DNA from: Lysinibacillus mangiferihumi
GTDB lineage: Bacteria > Bacillota > Bacilli > Bacillales_A > Planococcaceae
Direction: 5' to 3'
DNA: 47,756 nt
Assembly (NCBI RefSeq): GCF_003049665.1
Contig: NZ_PYWM01000034.1
Coordinates: forward strand, 1 to 47,756
Shown here: positions 16,546 to 26,000 of the stretch, piece by piece
How positions within the stretch are numbered: the first letter of the stretch is position 1
Layout of the letters: every line of letters starts with the position of its first letter
The notes under the pieces: generated by a model
The model's input: only the letters and a program-made list of their open reading frames with translations
Databases searched by the model: none
What the model was told of the DNA's origin: nothing
Program-made: the position numbers and the translations under genes

Positions 16546-18450
16546 TTATTGTTTTGCGTAATATTGATAAATTCCTTTATAAATCGCTTCAGCAAATAAC
16601 TCAACATATTGATCATCTGTCATTTTGCCTCGGTCTTCACTATTCGTTAGGAAGCCTAGTTCCACTAGAATCGATGGAATTAACATGTTACGAATAACAT
16701 AATATTGTTGTTCTTTCACGCCGCGATTTTTCATGTTTAAGTTATTCACAATTTGGTTATTTACAAAAGTAGCTAAATCAATATCTTCTTGAAACATATC
16801 TCCTGTTGTCACAGCATAATATGTTTCAGTACCTTGTGCAGAGGTGCTAGATGCTGAGTTTACATGAATACTAACAAAGATTTCGCCATAGTTTGCATCC
16901 GTAAAGTCAACGCGATCTTGCAGTGATGGATACGTATCACCTGTGCGTGTCATTGACACTTTCGCTCCCGCTGCTTCCAGCTTTTGTCGTACAAGTGTCC
17001 CAACTTTTAATGTAATCGCTTTTTCCGAATTGGAGCCTACGACAGCGCCTGGATCTTTACCACCGTGACCAGGGTCAAGAATGATAATACGATTTTTAAG
17101 TGGATTGCCATTTTGGTTTAATAGTTTTAAATACGATTTATGCACATAACCTTTTTGGCCATCAAAAGTAATTTCAGCCCAATAGCCATTAATACTGTTG
17201 ACATGCACATAATCGCCCTTGCTTAATTTACCTAATACCGTTGACGTAGAGTTCGCTTCTTTACGAACATTTAAACTATCAACAGTTGTACGACCTAGTA
17301 AATCTCCTCCTGTTACAGGTGGAGGCGTTGGATCTGGTTTTGAAGGCTGTTCTACTTCTACATCCTCTGTGCTATTTGCTACAACATAACCTGGCAAGCC
17401 ATTTACGATTGTTAAATGGTAGCCATTAACCGTTTTGTAGACAGGTAGTTTAACATTACTATTAACTGTTGAAATGATTTTAGAAGAGGAAGTTGGCTTC
17501 ACATAAAGATTAATACCTTGTGTTGTTTTTACTTCTTTTTGAATTTTGCCTAATGCATTACCATCCGCATCTAAAAACTGAGCGTATGTTTTATAAATAT
17601 AAGCAAAGGCACCTTTATATGTTACTTTTAACCAGTCTCCTTCAATTGCATAGACTGATAGTTTTCCGCCTTTATTAACTGTGCCTACAATGTTTGTACT
17701 CGAAGTTGAATCTTTTGATTTACGAATATTCAAGCCATCTGTTGTCACTTGAACTAAACCAATAACTTGTGATGTATCAGGAACAGCTACACCTTTTACT
17801 GGTAGCTCTAAACGATATTTTTCACTTTTTGCACGCGCAACAAATAATGCGAATTGTGCACGTGTTACCGAGCTATTTGGATTATAGTTTTGGCCGCTTC
17901 CTTTTGTAATACCATTATAGTAAATCGCATTGACATATTGAACGTAAGGATTTGTAATCGCTACATCCACAAAAGGAGAATCCATATTTTCGTATTCACT
18001 TGCATCCAATTTAAATGCTTTTGTTAATACATAACTCATTTCATCACGAGTTAAAGGCTTGTTCGGTAAAAACTTACCAGTTGTGTTTGTTTTAAAGTAT
18101 CCTAATTGGATAGCACGTTCAACATAACCTGAAAGCTCTGTACCAACCGTTACATCTGAAAAATTGGACTTGCTTACCGTTAATGGTTTATTACCTGAAG
18201 CCACAACTGCCATTTTGGCAACTTGTCCACGTGTTACCGTATTATTCGGTTTATAATACGTTTTACCTTTTTCTGTATATCCTTTTATGACACCTAAACT
18301 AACTAAATAATTGATCTCTTCATAAGCTTCATGCTTTGGGTTTGAGGGAATATCTTCAAAACCACCACTTGCATTTGCACTATGTATCGTAAACATAGAA
18401 GCTGAAATGAATAAGACGCATAATATAAGACTGATTTTTTTAAAGTACAA
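16546..18450 (-). CDS. SLH-anchored N-acetylmuramoyl-L-alanine amidase (Amidase_3) with SH3 domains
   Basis: Exported autolysin of about 634 residues. The signal peptide (YFKKISLILCVLFI..., ends ANASG) is followed by three SLH domains (about residues 28-205), three bacterial SH3 domains (GLNIRKSKDSTSS, INLYVKPTSSSK, LNVRKEANSTST), and a zinc amidase at about residues 455-632. The zinc ligands and catalytic residue are visible: DPGHGG, the glutamate of SEKAIT, SIHVNS, and the glutamate of LVELGFLTN. Start: GGGAGGA at 18460-18466 lies after the ATG at 18471 and 9 bases before TTG 18450, so translation starts at TTG. It cleaves the stem peptide from muramic acid. It is convergent with the previous SLH gene. 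Confidence 0.92.
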   Translation of the reverse strand: MYFKKISLILCVLFISASMFTIHSANASGGFEDIPSNPKHEAYEEINYLVSLGVIKGYTEKGKTYYKPNNTVTRGQVAKMAVVASGNKPLTVSKSNFSDVTVGTELSGYVERAIQLGYFKTNTTGKFLPNKPLTRDEMSYVLTKAFKLDASEYENMDSPFVDVAITNPYVQYVNAIYYNGITKGSGQNYNPNSSVTRAQFALFVARAKSEKYRLELPVKGVAVPDTSQVIGLVQVTTDGLNIRKSKDSTSSTNIVGTVNKGGKLSVYAIEGDWLKVTYKGAFAYIYKTYAQFLDADGNALGKIQKEVKTTQGINLYVKPTSSSKIISTVNSNVKLPVYKTVNGYHLTIVNGLPGYVVANSTEDVEVEQPSKPDPTPPPVTGGDLLGRTTVDSLNVRKEANSTSTVLGKLSKGDYVHVNSINGYWAEITFDGQKGYVHKSYLKLLNQNGNPLKNRIIILDPGHGGKDPGAVVGSNSEKAITLKVGTLVRQKLEAAGAKVSMTRTGDTYPSLQDRVDFTDANYGEIFVSIHVNSASSTSAQGTETYYAVTTGDMFQEDIDLATFVNNQIVNNLNMKNRGVKEQQYYVIRNMLIPSILVELGFLTNSEDRGKMTDDQYVELFAEAIYKGIYQYYAKQ

Positions 18451-18573
18451 TGTCTTATTTCCTCCCTTCATGTTTCGTGTTCTCTGTTCATTTTAACAAA
18501 AATCCACTTGCAAAACTATCATAGATTGTAACTATTCGACATTTTTTTGTTATCACCTCATTTCACAAAGATT

Positions 18574-18608
18574 CATAAAAAGAAGAGAGCCTGCATGTGC
18601 AAACTCTC
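18574..18608 (-). terminator. Possible terminator after the NlpC/P60 gene
   Basis: On the minus strand GAGAG.TTGCA and its partner TGCA..CTCTC (partly G-T paired) precede TTCTTTTTATG. It lies about 85 bases past the stop. Confidence 0.5.
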
Positions 18609-18692
18609 CTCCATTTATACGTTATTTAAAAGAACTTCCATGCAATGCTTTACTCCAAACGTAGCCCTTGTCCGAAGCAAAGTAGAAATTGA

Positions 18693-19637
18693 TTATTTAT
18701 TCACTTGCTTAGCACGCTCAATAAATGTCTCTAATTGAGAAATTTTTAACATTTCATCATAACCGAAGTTGCCATTATCTTTACCTGCTGTAATACCGTT
18801 TGATGCGATAATTGAAATATATTCTGTTGCCCAATAGTTTTCAGGAACATCTGCAAATGTCATCACATCACCTTGATGCTCAAGACCAAAAGCAACTACT
18901 AAAACTTTTGCAATTTGTGCACGAGTCATTGGAGAAGATGGATTAAATTTGCCGTTGTCATCACCAGAAAAAATGCCTAATTTCGCTACAGCAGCAATTG
19001 CCCCAGCATGTGCATAAGTAGGTTTTACGTCTGCAAATGACGTATTTTTATCAGAAGTATCTAAGTTAAGAGCTTTTGCAATTTGAACAGCAACTTCAGC
19101 ACGTGAAGCATATACTGTAAAATCAATTGCAGCTTCTTTCACTTCAGCTGCTGCTACTTTCGTTACTTCAGCTTGTTGTTCAGTGTCAAATTGTGCTACA
19201 CGTTTTGCACCAATATAACGAGAGCTCCAGTAATATGGATCGTTTACATCCGAATAGCTTACACCTTTACCTGTTTGAGAGTGAATCATTTTACCGTCAC
19301 CTATGTATATTGCGACATGTGAAATACCACTACCACTCGTGTTAAAGAAAAGTAAATCGCCAACTTGAAGATCACTCTTTGCTACTTCAGTGCCTTGTTG
19401 ATATTGTGAGCTTGAAGTACGATTTAATTTAATGCCTAAATCACTGAAGACTTTAGAAGTAAAGCCTGAGCAATCTAATCCGCTAGTAGTTGTACCACCA
19501 TAAGCGTAAGGAATACCTAAATATTTCGAAGCTGTTTCAGTGACTTCATCTGCAGTCGCCGCTTCAGCGTTATCTATTTGAATTGTTGAAAATAACATAA
19601 AAGATGCAAAAATCGGTAATAACCATTTTTTCTTCAT
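18693..19637 (-). CDS. NlpC/P60 D,L-endopeptidase with C-terminal SLH domains
   Basis: Exported peptidoglycan endopeptidase of 314 residues. Signal peptide residues 1-26 (ends AEAAT). The NlpC/P60 domain spans about residues 30-150, with the catalytic cysteine in TSGLDCSGF, the histidine in GISHVAIYIGDG, and a polar third residue in KMIHSQTG. Three SLH segments follow (about residues 168-312); the first lacks the FxDV lead and the last ends without the usual TRAQ box (LKISQLETF), so the SLH repeats are diverged. It cuts peptide stems in the wall. GAGAGGGG lies 12 bases upstream of the ATG, a slightly long gap. Upstream, 19638-20035 holds two terminators and array D. Confidence 0.9.
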   Translation of the reverse strand: MKKKWLLPIFASFMLFSTIQIDNAEAATADEVTETASKYLGIPYAYGGTTTSGLDCSGFTSKVFSDLGIKLNRTSSSQYQQGTEVAKSDLQVGDLLFFNTSGSGISHVAIYIGDGKMIHSQTGKGVSYSDVNDPYYWSSRYIGAKRVAQFDTEQQAEVTKVAAAEVKEAAIDFTVYASRAEVAVQIAKALNLDTSDKNTSFADVKPTYAHAGAIAAVAKLGIFSGDDNGKFNPSSPMTRAQIAKVLVVAFGLEHQGDVMTFADVPENYWATEYISIIASNGITAGKDNGNFGYDEMLKISQLETFIERAKQVNK

Positions 19638-19742
19638 AAGTTTGTTATGCCCCTCTCAAAGAACTTTTTTGCCTATACATAGACTATCACAAATGATGGT
19701 GTTTTAATTTTTCAATTGTGTAACGGTTTTGAAAGTAAAAAA

Positions 19743-19780
19743 AACGTTGATATACCAACGTTTCATGGTTTATCAACGTT
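19743..19780 (-). terminator. Hairpin terminator-like element
   Basis: On the minus strand AACGTTGATAAACC and GGTATATCAACGTT pair with one mismatch, and eight T residues follow. It lies between array D and the NlpC/P60 gene, although no gene precedes it after the terminator at 19976-20015, so it may end a transcript across the array. Confidence 0.7.
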
Positions 19781-19870
19781 AAAATATGGGTATTAATTAA
19801 TGGGTATTCCGGCTTTTTGTAACATTCCTGTAATATAAGCCACGCTTTGTTACAATAGACAATGACGAAA

Positions 19871-19954
19871 ATTGCCGATAAAAACCCATGAATTGCTCGT
19901 AAAACAAGAGAAATTGCCGATAAAAGTCCATGAATCACCCGTAAACCCTCAGAA
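19871..19954. repeat. 21-bp phased intergenic array D, 4 units
   Basis: Units start at 19871, 19892, 19913 and 19934, exactly 21 bases apart. Units 1 and 3 begin ATTGCCGATAAAA and end CCATGA; units 2 and 4 begin ATTGCTCGTAAAA and ATCACCCGTAAAC and end AGAA. This again gives a 42-bp super-period. Read on the minus strand the cores are TTTATCGGCAAT, TTTACGAGCAAT and TTTACGGGTGAT, which share the TTTA plus GC-rich plus A/T plan of arrays A and B. Confidence 0.85.
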
Positions 19955-19975
19955 AGTGGTCAATATATTCATATC

Positions 19976-20015
19976 AAAAAAGTGTTAGATTGAGCGCTCA
20001 ATCTAACACTTTTTT
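19976..20015. terminator. Perfect palindromic terminator
   Basis: A-run, AGTGTTAGATTGAGC, its full complement GCTCAATCTAACACT and a T-run. It ends the lipoprotein gene, which stops at 20036 on the minus strand. Confidence 0.92.
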
Positions 20016-20035
20016 CTTTAAGCCTTCTAACCGAC

Positions 20036-20500
20036 TTATTCAATACGAACATTCCCTACATATTGTACACTGCCTGCCGTACTGCTAAATTTAACTTCCA
20101 GAACATAGCTTCCTTTGTCGGTTGGGAATTGAAATTCTCTAAAATCATCAAATTCCAGTTCGATTCGCGCGTCATCTTTTAACAAGAAAGCAGACACTTG
20201 TGCGTCAGTCCAAATATCTCCACCGTTTTTTTCGTTCTCCTCAAAATCCAAAGATGTTTTTTGACCTGGTAAGACCTTTATTTCATCCAATGACGATGCG
20301 TATTTTTTAATATCTTCGATGGACTTCTGTACATCTTCACTTGCTGTCTTCCAACTGATATTTGCTTCTGTTAATTGCACAGAGGAATGATCAAAATTTA
20401 AATGAGCAGTTGGCACTCCAACATCATAGTCCTCACCAATACAGCCTGTTAGTGTAAAAGCAAAAAGCAATCCAATCAATAAATTTACAAATACTTTCAT
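20036..20500 (-). CDS. Small exported lipoprotein of unknown function
   Basis: Product of 154 residues with a lipoprotein signal peptide: a short charged start, a hydrophobic core (VNLLIGLLFAFT) and the lipobox LTGC, with Cys at about residue 19. The mature part is mixed, acidic and soluble, and ends in a beta-rich stretch (GSYVLEVKFSSTAGSVQYVGNVRIE) that looks like a small Ig-like or BsuPI-like sandwich. I recognise no named family. Start: GAGGTG lies just before ATG 20500; the upstream in-frame ATG (20512) overlaps that ribosome site. The gene has its own palindromic terminator and stands beside an IS3 remnant. Confidence 0.7.
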   Translation of the reverse strand: MKVFVNLLIGLLFAFTLTGCIGEDYDVGVPTAHLNFDHSSVQLTEANISWKTASEDVQKSIEDIKKYASSLDEIKVLPGQKTSLDFEENEKNGGDIWTDAQVSAFLLKDDARIELEFDDFREFQFPTDKGSYVLEVKFSSTAGSVQYVGNVRIE

Positions 20501-20614
20501 CTTACACCTCATTATTTTAGTTTAAGCTACGTTGTCAATATTAGCGCATTGACTTGCTAGTGAAACTAACATGAAACGATACAACTCTACAATCTGATCG
20601 CCACCTGTTCTACA

Positions 20615-20935
20615 ATGAGCTGCAATAATTTTTATCTGATTCATTCGCATCAAGGCTGGCATTACCAATATAATTTATGGATGAAAACATTAGGGCAAAA
20701 GAAAATTTCCCAAAGTATGTCTCGCAAAGCGATGTGTGCAGACAATGCGGCGATGGAAAACGTCTTTGGCATATTCAAACAAGAGATGTATTACGGTGAA
20801 GTATTAATGTCGTATGAAGAATTGCAGAAGAAAATCGAACAAATATATCGACTACTATAACAATGAACGTATTAAACAAAACTGGCTGGCATGAGTCCAG
20901 TAAAATACCGAACTCAAGTCAGCCAATTAGCTGCA
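20615..20935 (+). pseudogene. Remnant of an IS3-family (IS150-like) transposase orfB
   Basis: Only the C-terminal third of a DDE transposase is present. LIHSHQGWHYQYNLW matches the H(S/T)DQGWHYQ region, but the aspartate of the catalytic HSDQG motif is replaced by histidine. ENVFGIFKQEMYYGE contains the last catalytic glutamate. The reading frame then breaks: IDYYNNERIKQ and LAGMSPVKYRTQVSQLAA continue in other frames, so at least two frameshifts separate the end. The first part of orfB and all of orfA are missing. It cannot encode an active enzyme. Confidence 0.85.
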
Positions 20936-20954
20936 TAATAAAAACTCTAACTTT

Positions 20955-20983
20955 AAGAGGTCACTACCAAGTGTCCTCTTTTT
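20955..20983 (+). terminator. Hairpin at the right end of the IS3 remnant
   Basis: AAGAGG-TCAC and GTG-TCCTCTT pair, with T residues after. The AGGTCACTACC text resembles the GGGTCACTACC end of IS150-like elements, so it is probably part of the old inverted repeat; it may also act as a terminator. Confidence 0.5.
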
Positions 20984-21006
20984 CCTATTTCCCCACTGTC
21001 ATCAAG

Positions 21007-22089
21007 TTATTGACTAGAAAATAATTGTACCCAATAGAAATTTCCTTTGCCATCCACTGCGATGGCAACACCGGTGTTTGTATAATTTTCACGTAAAATA
21101 TTATCGCGGTGTGCTGGTGATGCCATCCATGCTTTAACAGCCGCCTCTGGAGTCGGAATATTTCTTCCTATATTTTCACCTAAGCTCGTATATGAATAAT
21201 CAAATAATGTTGCTAAATCCCATGGCATTCCATAGTAAGGTGATTCGTGCTCAAAATAATGACGATTAATCATGTCCTGTGCCTTGATAACAGCCACTTG
21301 TGTTAATGCTTCATCATAGTTAAGACTCTGTAATTTTCTTTTTTGTCTTTCGTTATTAACTAACCTAATCACATCATTAGACATGGCAGATGAGTAATTT
21401 TTGGTCGAAATATAAGACTTCGATAAGTAATCATAGGCTGCTTCGAAATTGGTTAGTGTCGTCGAAAAATCAAGACTCCGTTCAACTATGGAGGCAAATT
21501 GTGCACGTGTTACCAATTGATTCGGTGCAAATTGTTTTGCATTGATTCCTTTAATAATGCCCACATCTGCAAGTGATTCAATATAATCCTTTGCCCAATG
21601 CCCTTCAGTAATATCACTAAACTTACTATTATTTTGTGAATCGACCTCAATATTGTAAGCAAGTGTTATCATTTTAGCAATTTGCATGCGCTTCAATGGG
21701 GCATCAGGATTAAAACAATCGCCATCTTGTAATATTCCTAATTCCACCAATGCACAAACTTCCTTGTAATAAGGATGTGCTGGAGATAAATCTCGAAAAT
21801 TAGGAGCAGAGGGAGCAGTCATTTTTAGTTGCATCGAACGGGCAATTGCTGCCGCTGCCTCTGCTCTCGTAATAGTCTGCTCTGGCTTAAATGTCCCATC
21901 CTGATAGGTTGTCATATATTGCTTATCCAACATGTGCTGAATGGAACGATTCGCCCAATGAGTAGATGGAACATCCTTTACTGGTTCTGCCGCTAAGGCA
22001 ACATCTATTAGGTTTGGAAGAGGCACAGCATGTGGTGTAGCCAGCAAAATAAGCGACAAACCGACAATACTAGGTACTTTTTTTAACAT
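21007..22089 (-). CDS. SLH protein with CAP (SCP/PR-1) domain
   Basis: Exported protein of about 360 residues. Signal peptide residues 1-33 (ends DVALAAEP). Three SLH domains at about residues 35-220 (VKDVPSTHWANRS..., FRDLSPAHPYY..., FSDITEGHWAKD...). A YkwD-like CAP domain closes it, about residues 235-360, with LVNNERQKRKL, the histidine of HYFEHES, GENIGRN and SPAHRDNIL visible, so the putative His/Glu pocket is kept. CAP proteins of Bacillales are common on spores and envelopes; the biochemical role is unsettled. Start: AAGGAG lies just before the ATG at 22089; the open frame to 22125 adds 12 residues without a ribosome site. Confidence 0.87.
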   Translation of the reverse strand: MLKKVPSIVGLSLILLATPHAVPLPNLIDVALAAEPVKDVPSTHWANRSIQHMLDKQYMTTYQDGTFKPEQTITRAEAAAAIARSMQLKMTAPSAPNFRDLSPAHPYYKEVCALVELGILQDGDCFNPDAPLKRMQIAKMITLAYNIEVDSQNNSKFSDITEGHWAKDYIESLADVGIIKGINAKQFAPNQLVTRAQFASIVERSLDFSTTLTNFEAAYDYLSKSYISTKNYSSAMSNDVIRLVNNERQKRKLQSLNYDEALTQVAVIKAQDMINRHYFEHESPYYGMPWDLATLFDYSYTSLGENIGRNIPTPEAAVKAWMASPAHRDNILRENYTNTGVAIAVDGKGNFYWVQLFSSQ

Positions 22090-22246
22090 AGCTTTCTCCT
22101 TAAATATGTATGAAAATTTTTGCATTCATGCCGATATTTCATCGCTTCATATAAGCAACGAATATCCGCTAGTGTATCGTCTTTACCCTATTTACCACAT
22201 AATAAACATACCATTATTACCTGTTTTTTCCTACAAAGATTTTTAA

Positions 22247-22288
22247 AAAAATCACTCTACAGGCACATTCTTTCCCAAGAGTGATTTT
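22247..22288 (-). terminator. Terminator of the short SLH gene
   Basis: AAAAATCACTCT pairs with AGAGTGATTTTT across a loop of about 17 bases; runs of A and T flank the stem. It lies directly after the stop at 22294. Confidence 0.8.
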
Positions 22289-22293
22289 TCTTT

Positions 22294-22953
22294 TTACTCA
22301 ACACCAATAATGTATAGGTCATTATTATTTTTTTGTAATATGCGATAAAGGAATAAAGCCATTTGACCACGTCGTACATCTGTATACGGAGAAAATGTCG
22401 TAGCGCTAGTACCTTGCGTAATCCCATAATCTAATAACGTTTGAATGTATCGATTGGTTTCAACATCTTTTGTAAAATCTGTAAAAGGTGCAGTTAACGA
22501 TGTCGCTTGTTGTAAATGAAAGCCCAGTGTCAGCATTTTTGCCATTTGACTACGCTTAATAGAAGCATCCGGATTAAATTGATTTCCTTTTTGGATAATA
22601 CCATTAGCTGCTAGTGCTGCTATATAGCCATAATACTGATGCGAAGTTGGCACATCGCTAAAACCTGGATTGTCCACGTTGTTCGTTTGCAACTGAAGTG
22701 CTTGTGCTAAAAAATAAGCTGCTTCTCCACGCGTTAATTGTTGATAGGGACTAAAGGTTGAAGGTGTTGTACCAAATACAATGCCTTTATTGTATAGCTC
22801 GCTTACTGCATGATAGAGCTCAGTTTCACTATTATTGTTTGTAATATCTACAAATGGCATGGAAGCCGCTTCCGTAGGAATTACGGCAACACAAGGCGCT
22901 ACAGCTAAAGCCGTAGCAAATGCCCATGCATATTTAGTATGCTTTATTTTCAT
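22294..22953 (-). CDS. Exported protein made only of three SLH domains
   Basis: Product of 219 residues: signal peptide (KHTKYAWAFATALAVAPCVAVIPTEAAS, shown here in part as AFATALAVAPCV, cleavage near EAAS) and then three SLH domains, with nothing else. Lead motifs are FVDITNNN, FSDVPTSH and FTDFTKDV; TRGEAAYF, KRSQMAKM and RRGQMALF mark each domain's end. A bare SLH trimer would bind the pyruvylated wall polymer without a head, so it could be a spacer, a competitor for sites, or a remnant that lost its head. Start: AAAGGGG...AAGG precedes ATG 22953; the open frame to 22986 has no ribosome site. It is preceded by the helical-repeat gene and its terminator. Confidence 0.85.
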   Translation of the reverse strand: MKIKHTKYAWAFATALAVAPCVAVIPTEAASMPFVDITNNNSETELYHAVSELYNKGIVFGTTPSTFSPYQQLTRGEAAYFLAQALQLQTNNVDNPGFSDVPTSHQYYGYIAALAANGIIQKGNQFNPDASIKRSQMAKMLTLGFHLQQATSLTAPFTDFTKDVETNRYIQTLLDYGITQGTSATTFSPYTDVRRGQMALFLYRILQKNNNDLYIIGVE

Positions 22954-22997
22954 AAACCTTTGCCCCTTTAAATGTATTTTAACCATTTAAAATAACG

Positions 22998-23021
22998 AAA
23001 AGAGGGACCCACCCCTCTCTT
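22998..23021 (-). terminator. Terminator of the helical-repeat gene
   Basis: On the minus strand AAGAGAGGG and CCCTCTTTT form a hairpin with T residues after it, 8 bases past the stop at 23029. Confidence 0.8.
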
Positions 23022-23028
23022 CATCTAT

Positions 23029-26000
23029 TTAGTCCAATCCTAATGTCTTCGCATGCTCTTGTAAAATGCGATAATTGTAAACTAAATCTTGTTGCTCCAA
23101 CGATAGTGAGCTATATAGTTTTTGTGCAGCAATCACTTTCTTTTCAAATGTTTTTGAATCGGGATCTAGTTCCCCAATCGCATTGACTACTTTTAACACT
23201 GCTGCTACATCTTTTTCTGCACCTTTCAACTTATCGTAGTTGATCACTTGTCCTCTTACTTTAGAGTCTAGCGCCTTATACGCAGCTACTGCATTTTCAA
23301 CATCTTGGATATACGTACTTGATGTTGGAGAAAGACTAGCGATGATCTCCACCACTTTTTTTACTTCACTCATATTTTTCTCTGCTTCTAGTAAAATCGA
23401 ATAATTCGATACTCTTTGTTTATCTGTTGTATTAAGGCTATCGTAGTCTTTACGTACAGACTCAATCATCCCAAAGTACATTTTATCGCTCGGTTTTAAA
23501 GCCGCAATACTCTTGTAGACGTTAATTACATTATCTAATGAAAGAAGCACTTGCTCATTATAGACATATTTACGTTGTGTAGCCGTTAAATTATCATAGG
23601 CTTTCAAAATCTTTTGATATTGACTATCCATATTTTTGGATGTCATCAATTTATCAATCTCATTGATAACACTAATAACTGGCTTAATCAACTTTTCTTG
23701 GTCTTGTAATGTTCTGTAATTCGCTACTGCCAATTGCTGATCTTTCGGCAATGCATTATAAGCTGCACGAATTTCCTCAATACGTTTGACATATTGTTGT
23801 GGTTCAATATTTGGCAACTCATCAATCATGCGTTGGACATTGCCAGCACCTAATATGCTTGTTTCCGCAGCTTGCAACAACTTGTAATTCGTCACATACT
23901 GCTGCATTTCTTTGCTGAGTGCTTCATACAATGCACGCGCATGTACAGTATCTTCTTGGAATGTCTTGCTCGATGCTTTTAACTTACTAATTAATTCGAT
24001 TACGTTAGCTAATGGTTCATAGCTTTGTAATGTTGCCATATTGTTGACAAACGCCTTTTGGTCTTTCGTCAATTTATCATACGCTTTACGTGCTGCATTG
24101 ACCTTGCTAACAAAATTATTGGCACTTGGGTCTAACGTATCGATTTGCACCATGACATTTAAAATTGGCTTCACTTGTCTTTCACGATCCGTTAATGTCT
24201 TGATATTTGAAACAAGCTTTTTCTGTCCAGTTGGTAGTTTATCGTAAGCAACACGTGCATTCATTAGCTTAGTTAAATAATCCTCTGCTTCTGGAACTGC
24301 CGCATCTATTAATGCAATCACTGTACTTGCGGAAGTAAGCTCCGTTTCCGCTGTCACCAGCTTTTCATAGTTGATGATTTTCTGTTGTTTGTCTGGTGGT
24401 AGTGCATCATAATTGGCACGTGCAGTTTTTAAATCGTTTAAAAACGTCTTACTTGTAGGCTTTAACGTTTCAATTAACCCGATTAATGATGCTACATCTT
24501 CGACAGCTGTTAACTGTTCATAATTGGTCACGCGCTTTTGAGATGCTGCATCTAATGCATTGTAAGCTTTACGTGCTGCTATTACCTTTTTCGTATAGTC
24601 TTTATTCGTTGGGTTTAAGGCAGAAATTAAATTAATAACCTTCACAACGTTGGCATTATTTTTCTCATACGTTGTTAATGTTTTATATTGTGTTACTAAT
24701 CTTTTGGCATTTTTGTCCATCGCTTTATATTCAGCCGATAATGCCACTACTTTTGCAACAAATGTGGCATCTGATTCATTGGCTAATGCATTGACTTTAT
24801 CATCAAACTGTTGAGCAGTGGTGATATAGTTGTTGGCTGTTAACAACGCTGTGTAGTTCGTCACTAATGCTTGCGCTTCTGGCGACAGTTTATTATATTC
24901 TGCAAGCAAATTAGCAACCGTGTCTTTATAATCTTTACGTGACGTATTTAGCCCCATAATAGGATCGATAAGATTCATAGCGTCCACTTGATTTTTTAAG
25001 TTTTTATAGCTTTTAACATACTCGCGTTTGGTCGGATCTAACTTTAAGTAAGCTGTGTTAGCAGCCTTCGCTTTTTTTGTATAGTCCTTCGCCGTTGGAT
25101 TTAGTTTTTCTACTAACGTAATAACATTTAAAACTGCTTTATGAGAGCTCTCCCACGTTGTTAACTCAGACAAGTTTTTCACGATTTTTTTCACACTTGC
25201 TGCGTCAATTTTTTGTCCAGCAGGTACTTCAGGCGTGTTATACGCTTTACGCGCTTCTTCTATTTTCGAGATTTTATCTGGCGCAGCCGCAATTTCAGAA
25301 ATCAATGACTCAATGACTTCTGCAGCCGCAATATTAGATTCAGCTAATTGTAAATCTTCCGCATTTTTTACAAATTCTTTATTAGAAAGCTTATCATATT
25401 CCGCTCTTGCCGCCTTTACTGCTATACGATACGCGTCCGTATTGGAAATACGTAATGCTGTAATTTGCTTGGACACGTTGGCCGCCTCTTGATAAGGTTT
25501 TAAATCGCCATAATTTGAAACTAAACGTTTTGTCTCTGCGTCCAAGTTGTTATAAGATGCTTCAATTGCTGCTACAGTACTGATAAAACTTGTAGCTGTA
25601 GTAAAGTCTTCTGGTTTTTTCGTAGTTAGTTGCGTAATACTTGCAACAATCTTATCTGCAGAAGATAAGTTCGCTAGCACATCTGTATATTTTTTAAATG
25701 GCGTAACTGTTGTGCTGTTTGGATTATACGCTGTAACAATTTTCTTTTGGTCAGCAGTTAGAGCATTATAGCTTGTTGTTACTTCAGCGGCTGCTGTAGC
25801 AATATCACTGGAGCTTGATGTTGTGTTACCTAGTACGCTAATAAAAGCTTCTAATTTGTCAGTTGTTTCTTTCGCCTTAGTTGCATCGCCAGTCATTTTT
25901 GTAAGCTTGGCGATATCGGCACCGTTCTTTTTAAAATAATTGTTACGTTCCGTGTCGTCATAGCCGTATTGAAGTGATGTGCCGCGAACAGACGAGACAA

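Larger units (their letters stand above)
19638..20035. other. Gene-free gap holding two terminators and array D
   Basis: No supportable gene. It contains a hairpin with T-run on the minus strand (19743-19780), the four-unit 21-bp array D (19871-19954) and the perfect palindromic terminator at 19976-20015. A minus-strand open frame over 19687-19938 is created partly by the repeat and has no ribosome site. Confidence 0.7.

Noticed and set aside
19687..19938. 83-codon minus-strand frame
   Set aside because: It spans array D and a terminator hairpin, and has no ribosome site.
24041..25492. Plus-strand frames inside the helical-repeat gene
   Set aside because: They are antisense shadows of a long repetitive gene, without ribosome sites.
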